Shown: positions 42,062-49,074 of the stretch, piece by piece
Position numbering within the stretch: the stretch's first letter is position 1
How the letters are laid out: every line of letters begins with the position of its first letter
Assembly (NCBI RefSeq): GCF_900177675.1
Contig: NZ_FXWM01000001.1
Coordinates: 5,031,001 to 5,095,000, forward strand
Source of the DNA: Bacillus sp. OV166
Lineage (GTDB): Bacteria; Bacillota; Bacilli; Bacillales; Cytobacillaceae
Length of the DNA: 64,000 nucleotides
Direction: 5' to 3'
Notes under the pieces: generated by a model
What the model saw: the letters and a program-made list of their open reading frames with translations, nothing else
Database searches by the model: none
Told to the model about the DNA's origin: nothing
Translations under genes and position numbers: made by a program

Positions 42062-42086
42062 CACCTCGTCAAAAGTTTTGACGAGG
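42062..42086 (-). terminator. Terminator of greA overlapping pbpI ribosome-binding site
   Basis: CCTCGTCAA / TTGACGAGG stem with a tight central loop, followed on the minus strand by TGTTTTTT. The pbpI Shine-Dalgarno GAGGTG forms the 3' end of the stem. Confidence 0.82.
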
Positions 42087-42131
42087 TTTTCTTATTTCAA
42101 ACAATATTCAAAAGAATAGTTATAATTTCGA

Positions 42132-42608
42132 TTATTTAATGCTGACGATACGGACGCTCATTTCACCGCCGGGAGTTTGAACCGATACTTGGTCGCCTAC
42201 TTTTTTACCTAAAAGGCTTTTAGCGATTGGTGAATCGTTTGATATCTTCCCTTCAAATGGATCAGCTTCAGCGCTTCCAACAATGGAATACGTTTCTTCA
42301 TCCCCATCTGGGAGCTCAACAAATGTAACGGAACTTCCTAATGTTACAGAGTCACTCGCCATAGTGGCTTCTGCAATAATCTTCGCATTGCGAACCATAT
42401 TTTCTAAAGTTGTTATACGCCCTTCAACAAAAGCCTGTTCTTCTTTCGCAGAATCATACTCAGAGTTTTCAGATAAATCCCCGAAACTTCTTGCGATTTT
42501 AATTCTTTCAACCACTTCTTTACGTTTCACTGATTTTAAGTATTCAAGTTCTTGGACAAGTTTTTCTTTACCTGCTTGTGTCATTGGAAATACTTTCTCT
42601 GTTGCCAA
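42132..42608 (-). CDS. greA: Transcription elongation factor GreA
   Basis: Binds the RNA polymerase secondary channel and stimulates cleavage of backtracked RNA. The N-terminal coiled coil (KVFPMTQAGKEKLVQELEYLK through DLSENSEYDSAKEEQAFVEGRI, with the acidic tip) is followed by the FKBP-like C-terminal domain (SPIAKSLLGKKVGDQVSV). TTG start 8 bases after AAGGAG gives 158 residues and the expected N-terminus. Confidence 0.97.
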   Translation of the reverse strand: MATEKVFPMTQAGKEKLVQELEYLKSVKRKEVVERIKIARSFGDLSENSEYDSAKEEQAFVEGRITTLENMVRNAKIIAEATMASDSVTLGSSVTFVELPDGDEETYSIVGSAEADPFEGKISNDSPIAKSLLGKKVGDQVSVQTPGGEMSVRIVSIK

Positions 42609-42657
42609 AACCCTCACTCCTTCTATTCATTAAGAATTGTGTATGTAAAATATGTAA

Positions 42658-42679
42658 TATTATGCCAATCGGCATAATA
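42658..42679. promoter_or_regulatory. Inverted repeat upstream of greA
   Basis: TATTATGCC-AATC-GGCATAATA, a perfect 9-bp inverted repeat 50 bp upstream of the greA start, in the udk-greA gap. A second hairpin (GCGCGTCCTT / AAGGGCGCGC) lies at 42687-42712. Either could be an operator or leader structure. Confidence 0.5.
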
Positions 42680-42729
42680 GATAGTAGCGCGTCCTTAAAT
42701 AAAAGGGCGCGCAACAAAAATAATTTTTC

Positions 42730-42756
42730 CAGTCTGAATTTTTCTATTTAGACTTT
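42730..42756 (-). terminator. Possible terminator of udk
   Basis: AGTCTGAAT / ATTTAGACT stem with a 6-base loop; the minus-strand continuation is AT-rich (GGAAAAATTATTTTT) rather than a pure T run. Confidence 0.45.
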
Positions 42757-42771
42757 TCTTTTGTTATTGTT

Positions 42772-43407
42772 TCATAAAATTGACTTTTGTTCAAGAATTG
42801 TTTGAATTTTTGTGACCATTAAATCAATCGCCACATGGTTATGGCCGCCTTCAGGGATAATAATATCTGCATATCTCTTCGTAGGCTCAATAAATTGGTT
42901 ATGCATCGGACGAACAACATTTAAGTATTGGTCAATGACAGAATCAAACGTCCGCCCGCGATCTCTAATATCACGAGTCAAACGGCGGATTATTCTTAAA
43001 TCAGCATCTGTATCAACGTACAACTTGATGTCCATTAAATTCCGGAGTCGCTCGTCCTCAAGTACTAAGATTCCCTCTAAAATAATAACATCTTGGGGTT
43101 GAACTGGAATCACTTTGTCAGAACGGGTGTGAATTGAATAATCATAAACCGGTTTTTGAATCGTCTCATAGCGTAAAAGCTTTTCGATATGTTCGATCAG
43201 TAAGTCGTTATCAAAGGCAAGTGGATGATCGTAATTTGTCTTCAAACGTGCTTCAAATGGTAAATCACTCTGGTCCTTATAATAATAATCCTGTTCTAGC
43301 ACCAAAATGGAATGATCTTTCAAACTTTCATAAATTGCTTTTGTTACACTGGTTTTTCCGGAGCCGGAGCCGCCGGTTACACCAATAACAACGGGTTTGC
43401 GCATCAT
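42772..43407 (-). CDS. udk: Uridine kinase
   Basis: Phosphorylates uridine and cytidine in pyrimidine salvage. P-loop IGVTGGSGSGKTSVT, then EQDYYYKDQSDL, NYDHPLAFD and LYVDTDADLRIIRRLTRDI. 211 residues. GGAG 7 bases before the first of two adjacent ATGs. It starts one base after the yrrO stop, so it belongs to the yrrM-yrrN-yrrO-udk unit. Confidence 0.96.
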   Translation of the reverse strand: MMRKPVVIGVTGGSGSGKTSVTKAIYESLKDHSILVLEQDYYYKDQSDLPFEARLKTNYDHPLAFDNDLLIEHIEKLLRYETIQKPVYDYSIHTRSDKVIPVQPQDVIILEGILVLEDERLRNLMDIKLYVDTDADLRIIRRLTRDIRDRGRTFDSVIDQYLNVVRPMHNQFIEPTKRYADIIIPEGGHNHVAIDLMVTKIQTILEQKSIL

Positions 43408-43408
43408 G

Positions 43409-44680
43409 CTAGTTCTCCTTTCGCATCATGTTGTTAGGGTAGACCGGTTTGTCCACTTTAAATTGTACAATTTGAAGTGGATGTCTTGCTGCGTCCAATT
43501 CAATACCTTTTTCATCCCAGATTTTATCAATGACATGGGTAAAGTTTTGTATCTCAGGTCCGAAAAACTCAACTTCTTCCCCTGGTTTAAAATGATTACG
43601 TTGTTGAAGTGTAACCATTTTAGTTTCTTCGTCATAATCCAGAACAAGGCCTACAAATTCAAAATTTGTCTTCTTGCTATGATTACCAAACATTTGCTCT
43701 TTATACCCTGGCACACCTTCAAAAAATGCAGGAGCCGTTTCCCGGTTTGCACATTTGTCGAGTTCCAATAGCCAGTCTTTCTGAATGACAAAATTCTCAG
43801 GATCCGCGCAATAGGCATCGATCACTTTCCGATAAACACTGACAACGGTTGCGATATAATGAATCGATTTCATTCGGCCTTCGATTTTCAAACTATCGAT
43901 ACCTAGTTCGATCATTTGTGGAATGGCTTGAATTAGATTAAGATCCTTCGGGCTCATTGCAAACGGAGCGTCACCTTCTTCATAAAGGGCAACTTCCTGG
44001 TTGCTGCCTTCTAACTTGAAAAGGTCATAATCCCAGCGGCATGATTGACAGCAGCCACCGCGGTTCGAATCCCTTGCAGTCATATGGTTGCTCAAAGTAC
44101 AACGTCCGGAATAGGCAATACACATCGCCCCATGAATAAAGGTTTCAATCTCAACATCGACCTTTTCTTTCATTTCTCTAATTTCTTCTGCACTTACTTC
44201 ACGTGCCAAGACAACACGTTCTGCCCCTGCCTCTTTCCAAAACTGGGCAGCTTTCCAGTTGGAGAGTGATTGCTGTGTGCTTATATGGATTTCAATTTCC
44301 GGAGCAAGACGGCGGCAAGTTTCAATAATTAACGGGTCAGCGACAATTATTCCCGCAATCCCAGTTTCCTTCAACCCAAGGATATATTCATCTAAACCGT
44401 CCAAATTTTCATTATGAGCGAAAATGTTGGTGGTCACGTAAATTCTTGCTCCGTATTCTCTTGCAAACTCCACGCCTTCCTTCATTTCTTCGAAGGTAAA
44501 GTTATCGGCATTTGAACGAAGTCCATATTCTTGGCCGCCGATAAATACGGCATCTGCACCATAATGTACAGCAATTTTTAATTTTTCAAGATTACCTGCT
44601 GGAGCAAGGAGTTCCGGCTTCTTAATAATGACACGTTTTCCGTCGATAATTTCAGAAATCTTATCTTTAACTGTATTCAC
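43409..44680 (-). CDS. yrrO: U32 peptidase-family tRNA hydroxylation protein YrrO (TrhP2)
   Basis: Member of the 'peptidase U32' family. In B. subtilis YrrN and YrrO are required for prephenate-dependent formation of 5-hydroxyuridine at tRNA position 34. The 423-residue protein has the family signature EIETFIHGAMCIAYSGRCTLSNHM and a cysteine set (CCQSCRWDY) for an Fe-S cluster, plus the C-terminal U32 domain. GTG start with GGAGGGG upstream. Peptidase activity is not expected. Confidence 0.92.
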   Translation of the reverse strand: MNTVKDKISEIIDGKRVIIKKPELLAPAGNLEKLKIAVHYGADAVFIGGQEYGLRSNADNFTFEEMKEGVEFAREYGARIYVTTNIFAHNENLDGLDEYILGLKETGIAGIIVADPLIIETCRRLAPEIEIHISTQQSLSNWKAAQFWKEAGAERVVLAREVSAEEIREMKEKVDVEIETFIHGAMCIAYSGRCTLSNHMTARDSNRGGCCQSCRWDYDLFKLEGSNQEVALYEEGDAPFAMSPKDLNLIQAIPQMIELGIDSLKIEGRMKSIHYIATVVSVYRKVIDAYCADPENFVIQKDWLLELDKCANRETAPAFFEGVPGYKEQMFGNHSKKTNFEFVGLVLDYDEETKMVTLQQRNHFKPGEEVEFFGPEIQNFTHVIDKIWDEKGIELDAARHPLQIVQFKVDKPVYPNNMMRKEN

Positions 44681-44703
44681 AGCTGAACCCCTCCAATTAA
44701 TTA

Positions 44704-44748
44704 ATGTCTAGCTACAGCGCCCCTGAGCAGGGACTTCTGCTTTTCTTC
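44704..44748 (-). repeat. Short dispersed element, yrrN-yrrO copy
   Basis: In the 70-bp yrrN-yrrO gap the minus strand reads AAAAGCAGAAGTCCCTGC...GGCGCTGTAGCTAGACA, matching the sequence after sigK (31363-31404). The middle contains CCCTG / CAGGG, giving a small hairpin. Confidence 0.6.
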
Positions 44749-44750
44749 TT

Positions 44751-45680
44751 TTAATAAACCGTCTCTTTGAAATAAAATCCTGTATCTAATGAACGATTGG
44801 CCGGCTGAATTTCTTCAATTGCCGCTAACAACTCGTCCTTTTTATCTTCATAAGCGTCCGGGTCTTCGCTAAACAAATCAATTGCTTCACGGTAAGCCTT
44901 AGTTACTGCAAGAATATATTCAGAGCTTTTTAGGATTCCGTCGATTTTAAACGAGTCGACACCCGCTTCAAGCATCTCTTGAAGTTCATCAATGATACAA
45001 ATATCATTTGGACTCATAATATGTGTACCGTTTTCGTCTTCAAAGATTGGATATTTATTTTCTCGTTCCTTATCATGTAAGAACATGTTTTCTTGCATAT
45101 TTCGATTTTCAATTTCCATTACTTTTCCTTGGTACTCATAATAATTTCCTAGAAGCGAACGTTTGGATTGGAACATACAGCTCATACCGTGAACCTGCAC
45201 TTCGATTTCCACTTCCGCATTTTCTTTCATTTCAACGATCGCATCCATATTAATTTCTCGAGCTAACACTGCCCGTTTCGCACCTTTTCTACCCCAATAA
45301 TTGCAAGTGTACCAGTTTGTTCCTGTTGTTTCGGTACTCCAGTGCAGTTTCATATCTGGGGCAACTTCTCTTGCCGTCATTAAAACAGCAGGATCACCAA
45401 AAATGATCGCATCAGCCTTTGCCACTGACACAAATTGAATATATTCGCCAAGCTCTTCAATTTTTTCATTATGAAAAATCGCATTCATGGCCACATATAC
45501 TTTTTTCCCTTTTGAGTGGGCTAGTTGGATCGCCTTTTGGACATCTTCTCGGTTAAATTCCCCTGCAAGTCGTAAGCCATACCGTTGTTCACCGACCACA
45601 AATGCTTCTGCACCAGCTTCACATAATGGCAAGATATCATTGACAGTCAAAGGAGTTACCAGTAATTCTGATTTTTTCAT
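44751..45680 (-). CDS. yrrN: U32 peptidase-family tRNA hydroxylation protein YrrN (TrhP1)
   Basis: 309-residue partner of YrrO, shorter because it lacks the C-terminal domain. Family signature region EVEIEVQVHGMSCMFQSKRSLLGNYYE is present, though with fewer cysteines than YrrO. Required with YrrO for tRNA ho5U34 synthesis in B. subtilis. Its ATG overlaps the yrrM stop (ATGA), giving translational coupling. Confidence 0.91.
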   Translation of the reverse strand: MKKSELLVTPLTVNDILPLCEAGAEAFVVGEQRYGLRLAGEFNREDVQKAIQLAHSKGKKVYVAMNAIFHNEKIEELGEYIQFVSVAKADAIIFGDPAVLMTAREVAPDMKLHWSTETTGTNWYTCNYWGRKGAKRAVLAREINMDAIVEMKENAEVEIEVQVHGMSCMFQSKRSLLGNYYEYQGKVMEIENRNMQENMFLHDKERENKYPIFEDENGTHIMSPNDICIIDELQEMLEAGVDSFKIDGILKSSEYILAVTKAYREAIDLFSEDPDAYEDKKDELLAAIEEIQPANRSLDTGFYFKETVY

Positions 45681-46327
45681 ATCCTATCACCTCTCCTTTT
45701 GCTTATCGCAACCCCGTCCCCGACGGGCAATATAACAGAATCAAAATCCGGATGATTCATTAACCAGTGATTAAATTCATCAATCTTTTTGACGAGATTC
45801 CGTATTCTTTTTGTTTCAATTACAGGTTCTGCAACCAGGCCTTTAAACAAAACATTATCGGTAATAATTAGACCATTATCCGTTAGATATTTAGAATAAA
45901 TTTCAAAAAACTTTTTATATTGACCCTTCGCTGCATCAATAAAAATCGCGTCAAAAGAGGCATGTCCACTTACGGCATCCTCAACCTCAAGTGCATCACC
46001 CTTGATTAAAGTGATTTGATGACTATGTTCCGAGCGACTGATAAACTGTTCAGCCAAGTGTATACGGTCCACATCGCGCTCGATTGTAACAATTTGGGCA
46101 TTTGGGAGCGCCTCTGCCATTCGTAAAGCAGAATAACCTATCGCTGTTCCCACCTCAAGTATTTTCTTTGAATCGTGAATTCGTAATAATTGCAGCATCG
46201 TTTCTATACCTGACAGTTCCATAATAGGAACATTATGAACATTCGCATAGTTTTCCATTTCTGTAAACAATAGATTTCGTTCAGAAATAAGACCTTCAAT
46301 ATAAGAATGCAGCTTCTCATTTAACAA
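45677..46327 (-). CDS. trmR: tRNA 5-hydroxyuridine methyltransferase TrmR (YrrM)
   Basis: SAM-dependent O-methyltransferase that converts ho5U34 to 5-methoxyuridine in tRNA. Class I motif ILEVGTAIGYSALRMA, acidic SAM ligand in IVTIERDVDRI, and metal-site region FDAIFIDAAKGQYKKFFE. 216 residues from a TTG start with AGGTGAGGG upstream. It is first in the operon with yrrN and yrrO, so the substrate-making and substrate-using enzymes are co-expressed. Confidence 0.92.
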   Translation of the reverse strand: MLNEKLHSYIEGLISERNLLFTEMENYANVHNVPIMELSGIETMLQLLRIHDSKKILEVGTAIGYSALRMAEALPNAQIVTIERDVDRIHLAEQFISRSEHSHQITLIKGDALEVEDAVSGHASFDAIFIDAAKGQYKKFFEIYSKYLTDNGLIITDNVLFKGLVAEPVIETKRIRNLVKKIDEFNHWLMNHPDFDSVILPVGDGVAISKRRGDRI

Positions 46328-46427
46328 GCTGCCCTCACCTCTATCCCTAATAAGAATTGCGCTTGGGCTAGCAATTCTCTAAGTCAAATACTTTTATTAT
46401 TTCTATAGATAAAACTATTTAGACATG

Positions 46428-46550
46428 AAAAAATAGCGTTCACAGTAATCTTCAGCATTAACGGGTAGAATTCCGACATAATGCGTTCCAGGCAGCTATG
46501 GCCAGGTTACCTTACTGTGAGTTACGCTATGGATCATTTATTAAAACACT
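46428..46550 (-). ncRNA. Candidate structured RNA or leader upstream of yrrM
   Basis: On the minus strand an outer helix ATAGCGT / ACGCTAT (7 bp) continues into CACAGTAA / TTACTGTG (8 bp), closing a 63-nt interior that contains GCATTA / TAATGC and a GGC / GCC hairpin. The outer helix is followed by six T residues (46433-46428), as in an intrinsic terminator. A promoter, TTGAAA-N18-TAAAAT, lies just upstream. It ends 100 bp before yrrM. It may be an independent sRNA or an attenuator; I cannot match it to a known family. Confidence 0.6.
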
Positions 46551-46556
46551 TGAACT

Positions 46557-46586
46557 ATTTTAACATAGATCAGTATAATATTTCAA
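46557..46586 (-). promoter_or_regulatory. Sigma-A-type promoter of the structured RNA / yrrM operon
   Basis: TTGAAA (46581-46586) and TAAAAT (46557-46562) on the minus strand with an 18-bp spacer, placed right after the mltG terminator. Confidence 0.65.
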
Positions 46587-46589
46587 TAG

Positions 46590-46620
46590 AAAAACGGAGG
46601 AATGATAACATTTCCTCCGT
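46590..46620 (-). terminator. Terminator of mltG
   Basis: ACGGAGGAA / TTCCTCCGT with an 8-base loop, followed on the minus strand by TTTTTC. Confidence 0.9.
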
Positions 46621-46627
46621 AATGCAA

Positions 46628-47752
46628 TTAATTTTTACTTGTAATATGCTTTGCTTTTTCCTTATTATGCTCTTCCAGAGTTTTTGTAAAAATAACATCA
46701 CCATCTGCCGTTGCCAAGAAATAATAATAGTCAGTCTTCTCAGGCTCAAGTGATGCTTCAATCGAAGATTTTCCGGCATTGGCAATTGGACCTGGAGGCA
46801 GACCCGTATTTTGGTATGTGTTATATGGTGAATCCACTTCAAGATCTTCATATAACACCCTTTCCTTGTGTTTCCCTTGAGCATAGAGAACGGTCGGATC
46901 GGTTTGGAGCATCATACCCTTTTCGATCCGATTATAAAAAACACTCGCAATCGTTTTACGGTCCGCTTTTTCGGTCGCTTCCTCTTCAACTAATGAGGCC
47001 ATGGTTAATAGTTGATGAACAGATAGCTTTTTTTTCTTACTTTGCTCTGAATAGGCAGATACAATCGTCCGGGTTTTATCAAGCATAGCAGTGACCATTT
47101 CTTCAACAGAGGGATTATTTTTGTAGAACGGATAGGTCGCCGGGAATAAATAACCTTCCAGTGGATATTTTACTGAAGAATTTAAGATTTCCTCGGTTAA
47201 TATATCCGGATATTTAGCCATTAGCGTTTTAATAAATTCTTTGTCATTTAATTTATTAAAAACAACATCTTCCTTCTGTTTGGTTGCTTTTGCCATCATG
47301 GCCGCAATTTCTTTCAGTTGTTTTCCTTCAGGAATGGTAATTTTGAAACTGGCCTTAGCCAGTACCTTACCGGTTTTTAGACGGCTAACAATTTCGGGGA
47401 CATCCATGGAAGGACTTAGTTGATACTCCCCTGCCATAAACCCGCCTTCATTCTTTAGCTTTACATAATATTTAAATACTTTTGCACTTTTTATGATCCC
47501 ACTTGATTCTAACTTTTCGCCGATACCTGTGACTGATGAGCCAATCGGAATATCCACTGTTTTCAGTTTCTTACTACCTGCGTCAACAGGATTAAGTGCT
47601 GATTCTATGTACAAATATCCTCCACCACTAATTAAGACTATTAATAATAGCAATAAAATTGAAATAATCAAAACAATTTTTCTGACAACTTTTGCTTCGT
47701 TTTGATGTTCAAGCATTTTTTTACGGATAACATCTTTTTTGTCTGTTGTCAT
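46628..47752 (-). CDS. mltG: Endolytic murein transglycosylase MltG
   Basis: Membrane-bound lytic transglycosylase that cuts nascent glycan strands. One N-terminal membrane helix (IVLIISILLLLLIVLISGGGYLYI), a LysM-like part, and the YceG catalytic domain with the glutamate in MASLVEEEA and the downstream LQTDPTVLYAQG and NTYQNTGLPPGPIANAG. 374 residues. B. subtilis yrrL. Confidence 0.95.
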   Translation of the reverse strand: MTTDKKDVIRKKMLEHQNEAKVVRKIVLIISILLLLLIVLISGGGYLYIESALNPVDAGSKKLKTVDIPIGSSVTGIGEKLESSGIIKSAKVFKYYVKLKNEGGFMAGEYQLSPSMDVPEIVSRLKTGKVLAKASFKITIPEGKQLKEIAAMMAKATKQKEDVVFNKLNDKEFIKTLMAKYPDILTEEILNSSVKYPLEGYLFPATYPFYKNNPSVEEMVTAMLDKTRTIVSAYSEQSKKKKLSVHQLLTMASLVEEEATEKADRKTIASVFYNRIEKGMMLQTDPTVLYAQGKHKERVLYEDLEVDSPYNTYQNTGLPPGPIANAGKSSIEASLEPEKTDYYYFLATADGDVIFTKTLEEHNKEKAKHITSKN

Positions 47753-47904
47753 TTGACTCCCCCTTCCCTTTATACCGACGCAGATCTAGGTTTTGTAAAC
47801 TACTAATGTGTAACATTAAAAAAATAGACATCTTAATTATTTCAGCACATAGTAAGAAAAATGTCAATTTAACAATAAATTTGTCAGTTTTTAATACAAT
47901 AAAG

Positions 47905-47938
47905 ACAAAAAAAAACCGGCTATTAAACCAGCCGGTTT
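47905..47938 (-). terminator. Terminator of the ireB-ruvX-yrzB unit
   Basis: AACCGGCT / AGCCGGTT stem followed on the minus strand by a run of nine T residues. Confidence 0.93.
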
Positions 47939-47947
47939 ATCAATATT

Positions 47948-48262
47948 CTATTCTTCTTCCGCTTCTTGGTCCTCATTGAAGGTATTGAACACTTCTTCAA
48001 CCATGTCCCATTCCTCGTCCGTTTCAATTTGCAATAACGGACCATATCCGCCATCTTCCGTAGGAATATAAGCGTAAACATGAATATCAACATCTTCTTC
48101 ATCATCATCAAAAGATCCTACAGGATAAAAGAATACATAAGATTTTTCGAACTCATCAGAATCAAAAGTAAAAAGCACTTCATGTAATTGTTCGTTACCA
48201 TTTTCGTCTACTAGTGTAATAAATTGTTCTTCATCATGTTCGTGTTCGTGATCATGTGCCAT
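47948..48262 (-). CDS. yrzB: DUF1292 protein YrzB
   Basis: Acidic 104-residue cytosolic protein of unknown function. It begins with a His/Asp/Glu-rich stretch (HDHEHEHDEEQF) and continues with the DUF1292 beta-rich domain (FYPVGSFDDDEEDVDIHVYAY). Follows ruvX by 12 bp, as in many Firmicutes. The metal-binding look of the N-terminus is only suggestive. Confidence 0.92.
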   Translation of the reverse strand: MAHDHEHEHDEEQFITLVDENGNEQLHEVLFTFDSDEFEKSYVFFYPVGSFDDDEEDVDIHVYAYIPTEDGGYGPLLQIETDEEWDMVEEVFNTFNEDQEAEEE

Positions 48263-48274
48263 TTCTTCACCTCA

Positions 48275-48691
48275 TTAATTTTTACTATCCAGATAGCCTT
48301 GCAGGATCATCACTGCAGCCATCTTATCAATTACTTTCTTACGTTTTTTCCGACTTACATCGGCTTCAAGTAATACGCGCTCAGCTGCCATTGTTGTTAG
48401 ACGCTCATCCCAAAGGACAGTTGGCACTGCAAATTTACTTTCAATTTCTCTTGCATATTGCATACTCGCTTCTGCGCGCGGTCCAATCGTCCCGTTCATG
48501 TTCTTAGGCAGACCGATGACAACCGTATCTACTTGATACTCTTTTATTAATTGACCAATTTCCTCAAAACCAAACACATTTTTTTCTTCATTGATTTTGA
48601 GAGTTGTAAGGCCCTGGGCAGTCCAGCCAAATTCATCGCTTAAAGCGACACCGACTGTCTTAGTGCCTACATCTAAACCCAATACGCGCAT
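48275..48691 (-). CDS. ruvX: Holliday junction resolvase-like RuvX (YqgF family)
   Basis: RNase H-fold nuclease implicated in 16S rRNA 5'-end processing and proposed as a Holliday junction resolvase. Family motifs: RVLGLDVGTKTVGVALSDE, VIGLPKNMNGTIGPRA and DERLTTMAAERVL. 138 residues. Between ireB and yrzB, the conserved Firmicute trio. Confidence 0.95.
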   Translation of the reverse strand: MRVLGLDVGTKTVGVALSDEFGWTAQGLTTLKINEEKNVFGFEEIGQLIKEYQVDTVVIGLPKNMNGTIGPRAEASMQYAREIESKFAVPTVLWDERLTTMAAERVLLEADVSRKKRKKVIDKMAAVMILQGYLDSKN

Positions 48692-48694
48692 GCA

Positions 48695-48961
48695 TTAACC
48701 CTCTCGCTGTTGTTTTAGATAGGATTTCACTAATTCTTCAATAATTTCATCTCGTTCAAGCTTGCGAATAATATTGCGGGCATCGCGATGACGCGGAATA
48801 TAGGCAGGATCTCCTGATAAAAGATAACCAACAATTTGGTTGATCGGATTGTAGCCTTTTTCCTGCAAAGCTTCATAAACTTGAAGAAGAACGTCATTTA
48901 TATCATGCTCAAACGGTTCTTCAGGAAAATTAAATCGCATCGTTTTGTCAAATGAGCTCAT
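48695..48961 (-). CDS. ireB: IreB family regulatory phosphoprotein
   Basis: 88-residue protein (SSFDKTMRFNFPEEPFEHDI...) of the DUF965/IreB family. In Enterococcus IreB is a substrate of the IreK kinase; here the role is inferred. ATG 48961 follows GAGG at 8 bases and matches the conserved N-terminus; further in-frame starts upstream are not used. B. subtilis yrzL. Confidence 0.93.
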   Translation of the reverse strand: MSSFDKTMRFNFPEEPFEHDINDVLLQVYEALQEKGYNPINQIVGYLLSGDPAYIPRHRDARNIIRKLERDEIIEELVKSYLKQQREG

Positions 48962-49000
48962 TGCATACACCTCGCTTTTTATTTGAGGAGAGAATTGTAT

Positions 49001-49036
49001 TGTCTAGCGGAAGCGCCTGGGCACTTCCGCTTTTTA
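49001..49036 (+). repeat. Hairpin element between ireB and alaS
   Basis: TGTCTAGCGGAAGCGCC...CACTTCCGCTTTTT: an AGCGGAAG / CTTCCGCT stem with a T run on the plus strand only, opposite to the flanking genes. It shares GTCTAGC and GCGGAAGCG with the elements at 31363 and 44704. Confidence 0.6.
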
Positions 49037-49074
49037 GCTTAGTTACCTACATTTTACACTACTTTGTCCTATTA

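Noticed and set aside
46481..46753. Plus-strand open frame of 90 codons
   Set aside because: It runs antisense through the structured RNA, its promoter, the mltG terminator and the 3' end of mltG; it has no ribosome-binding site and an unnatural composition.
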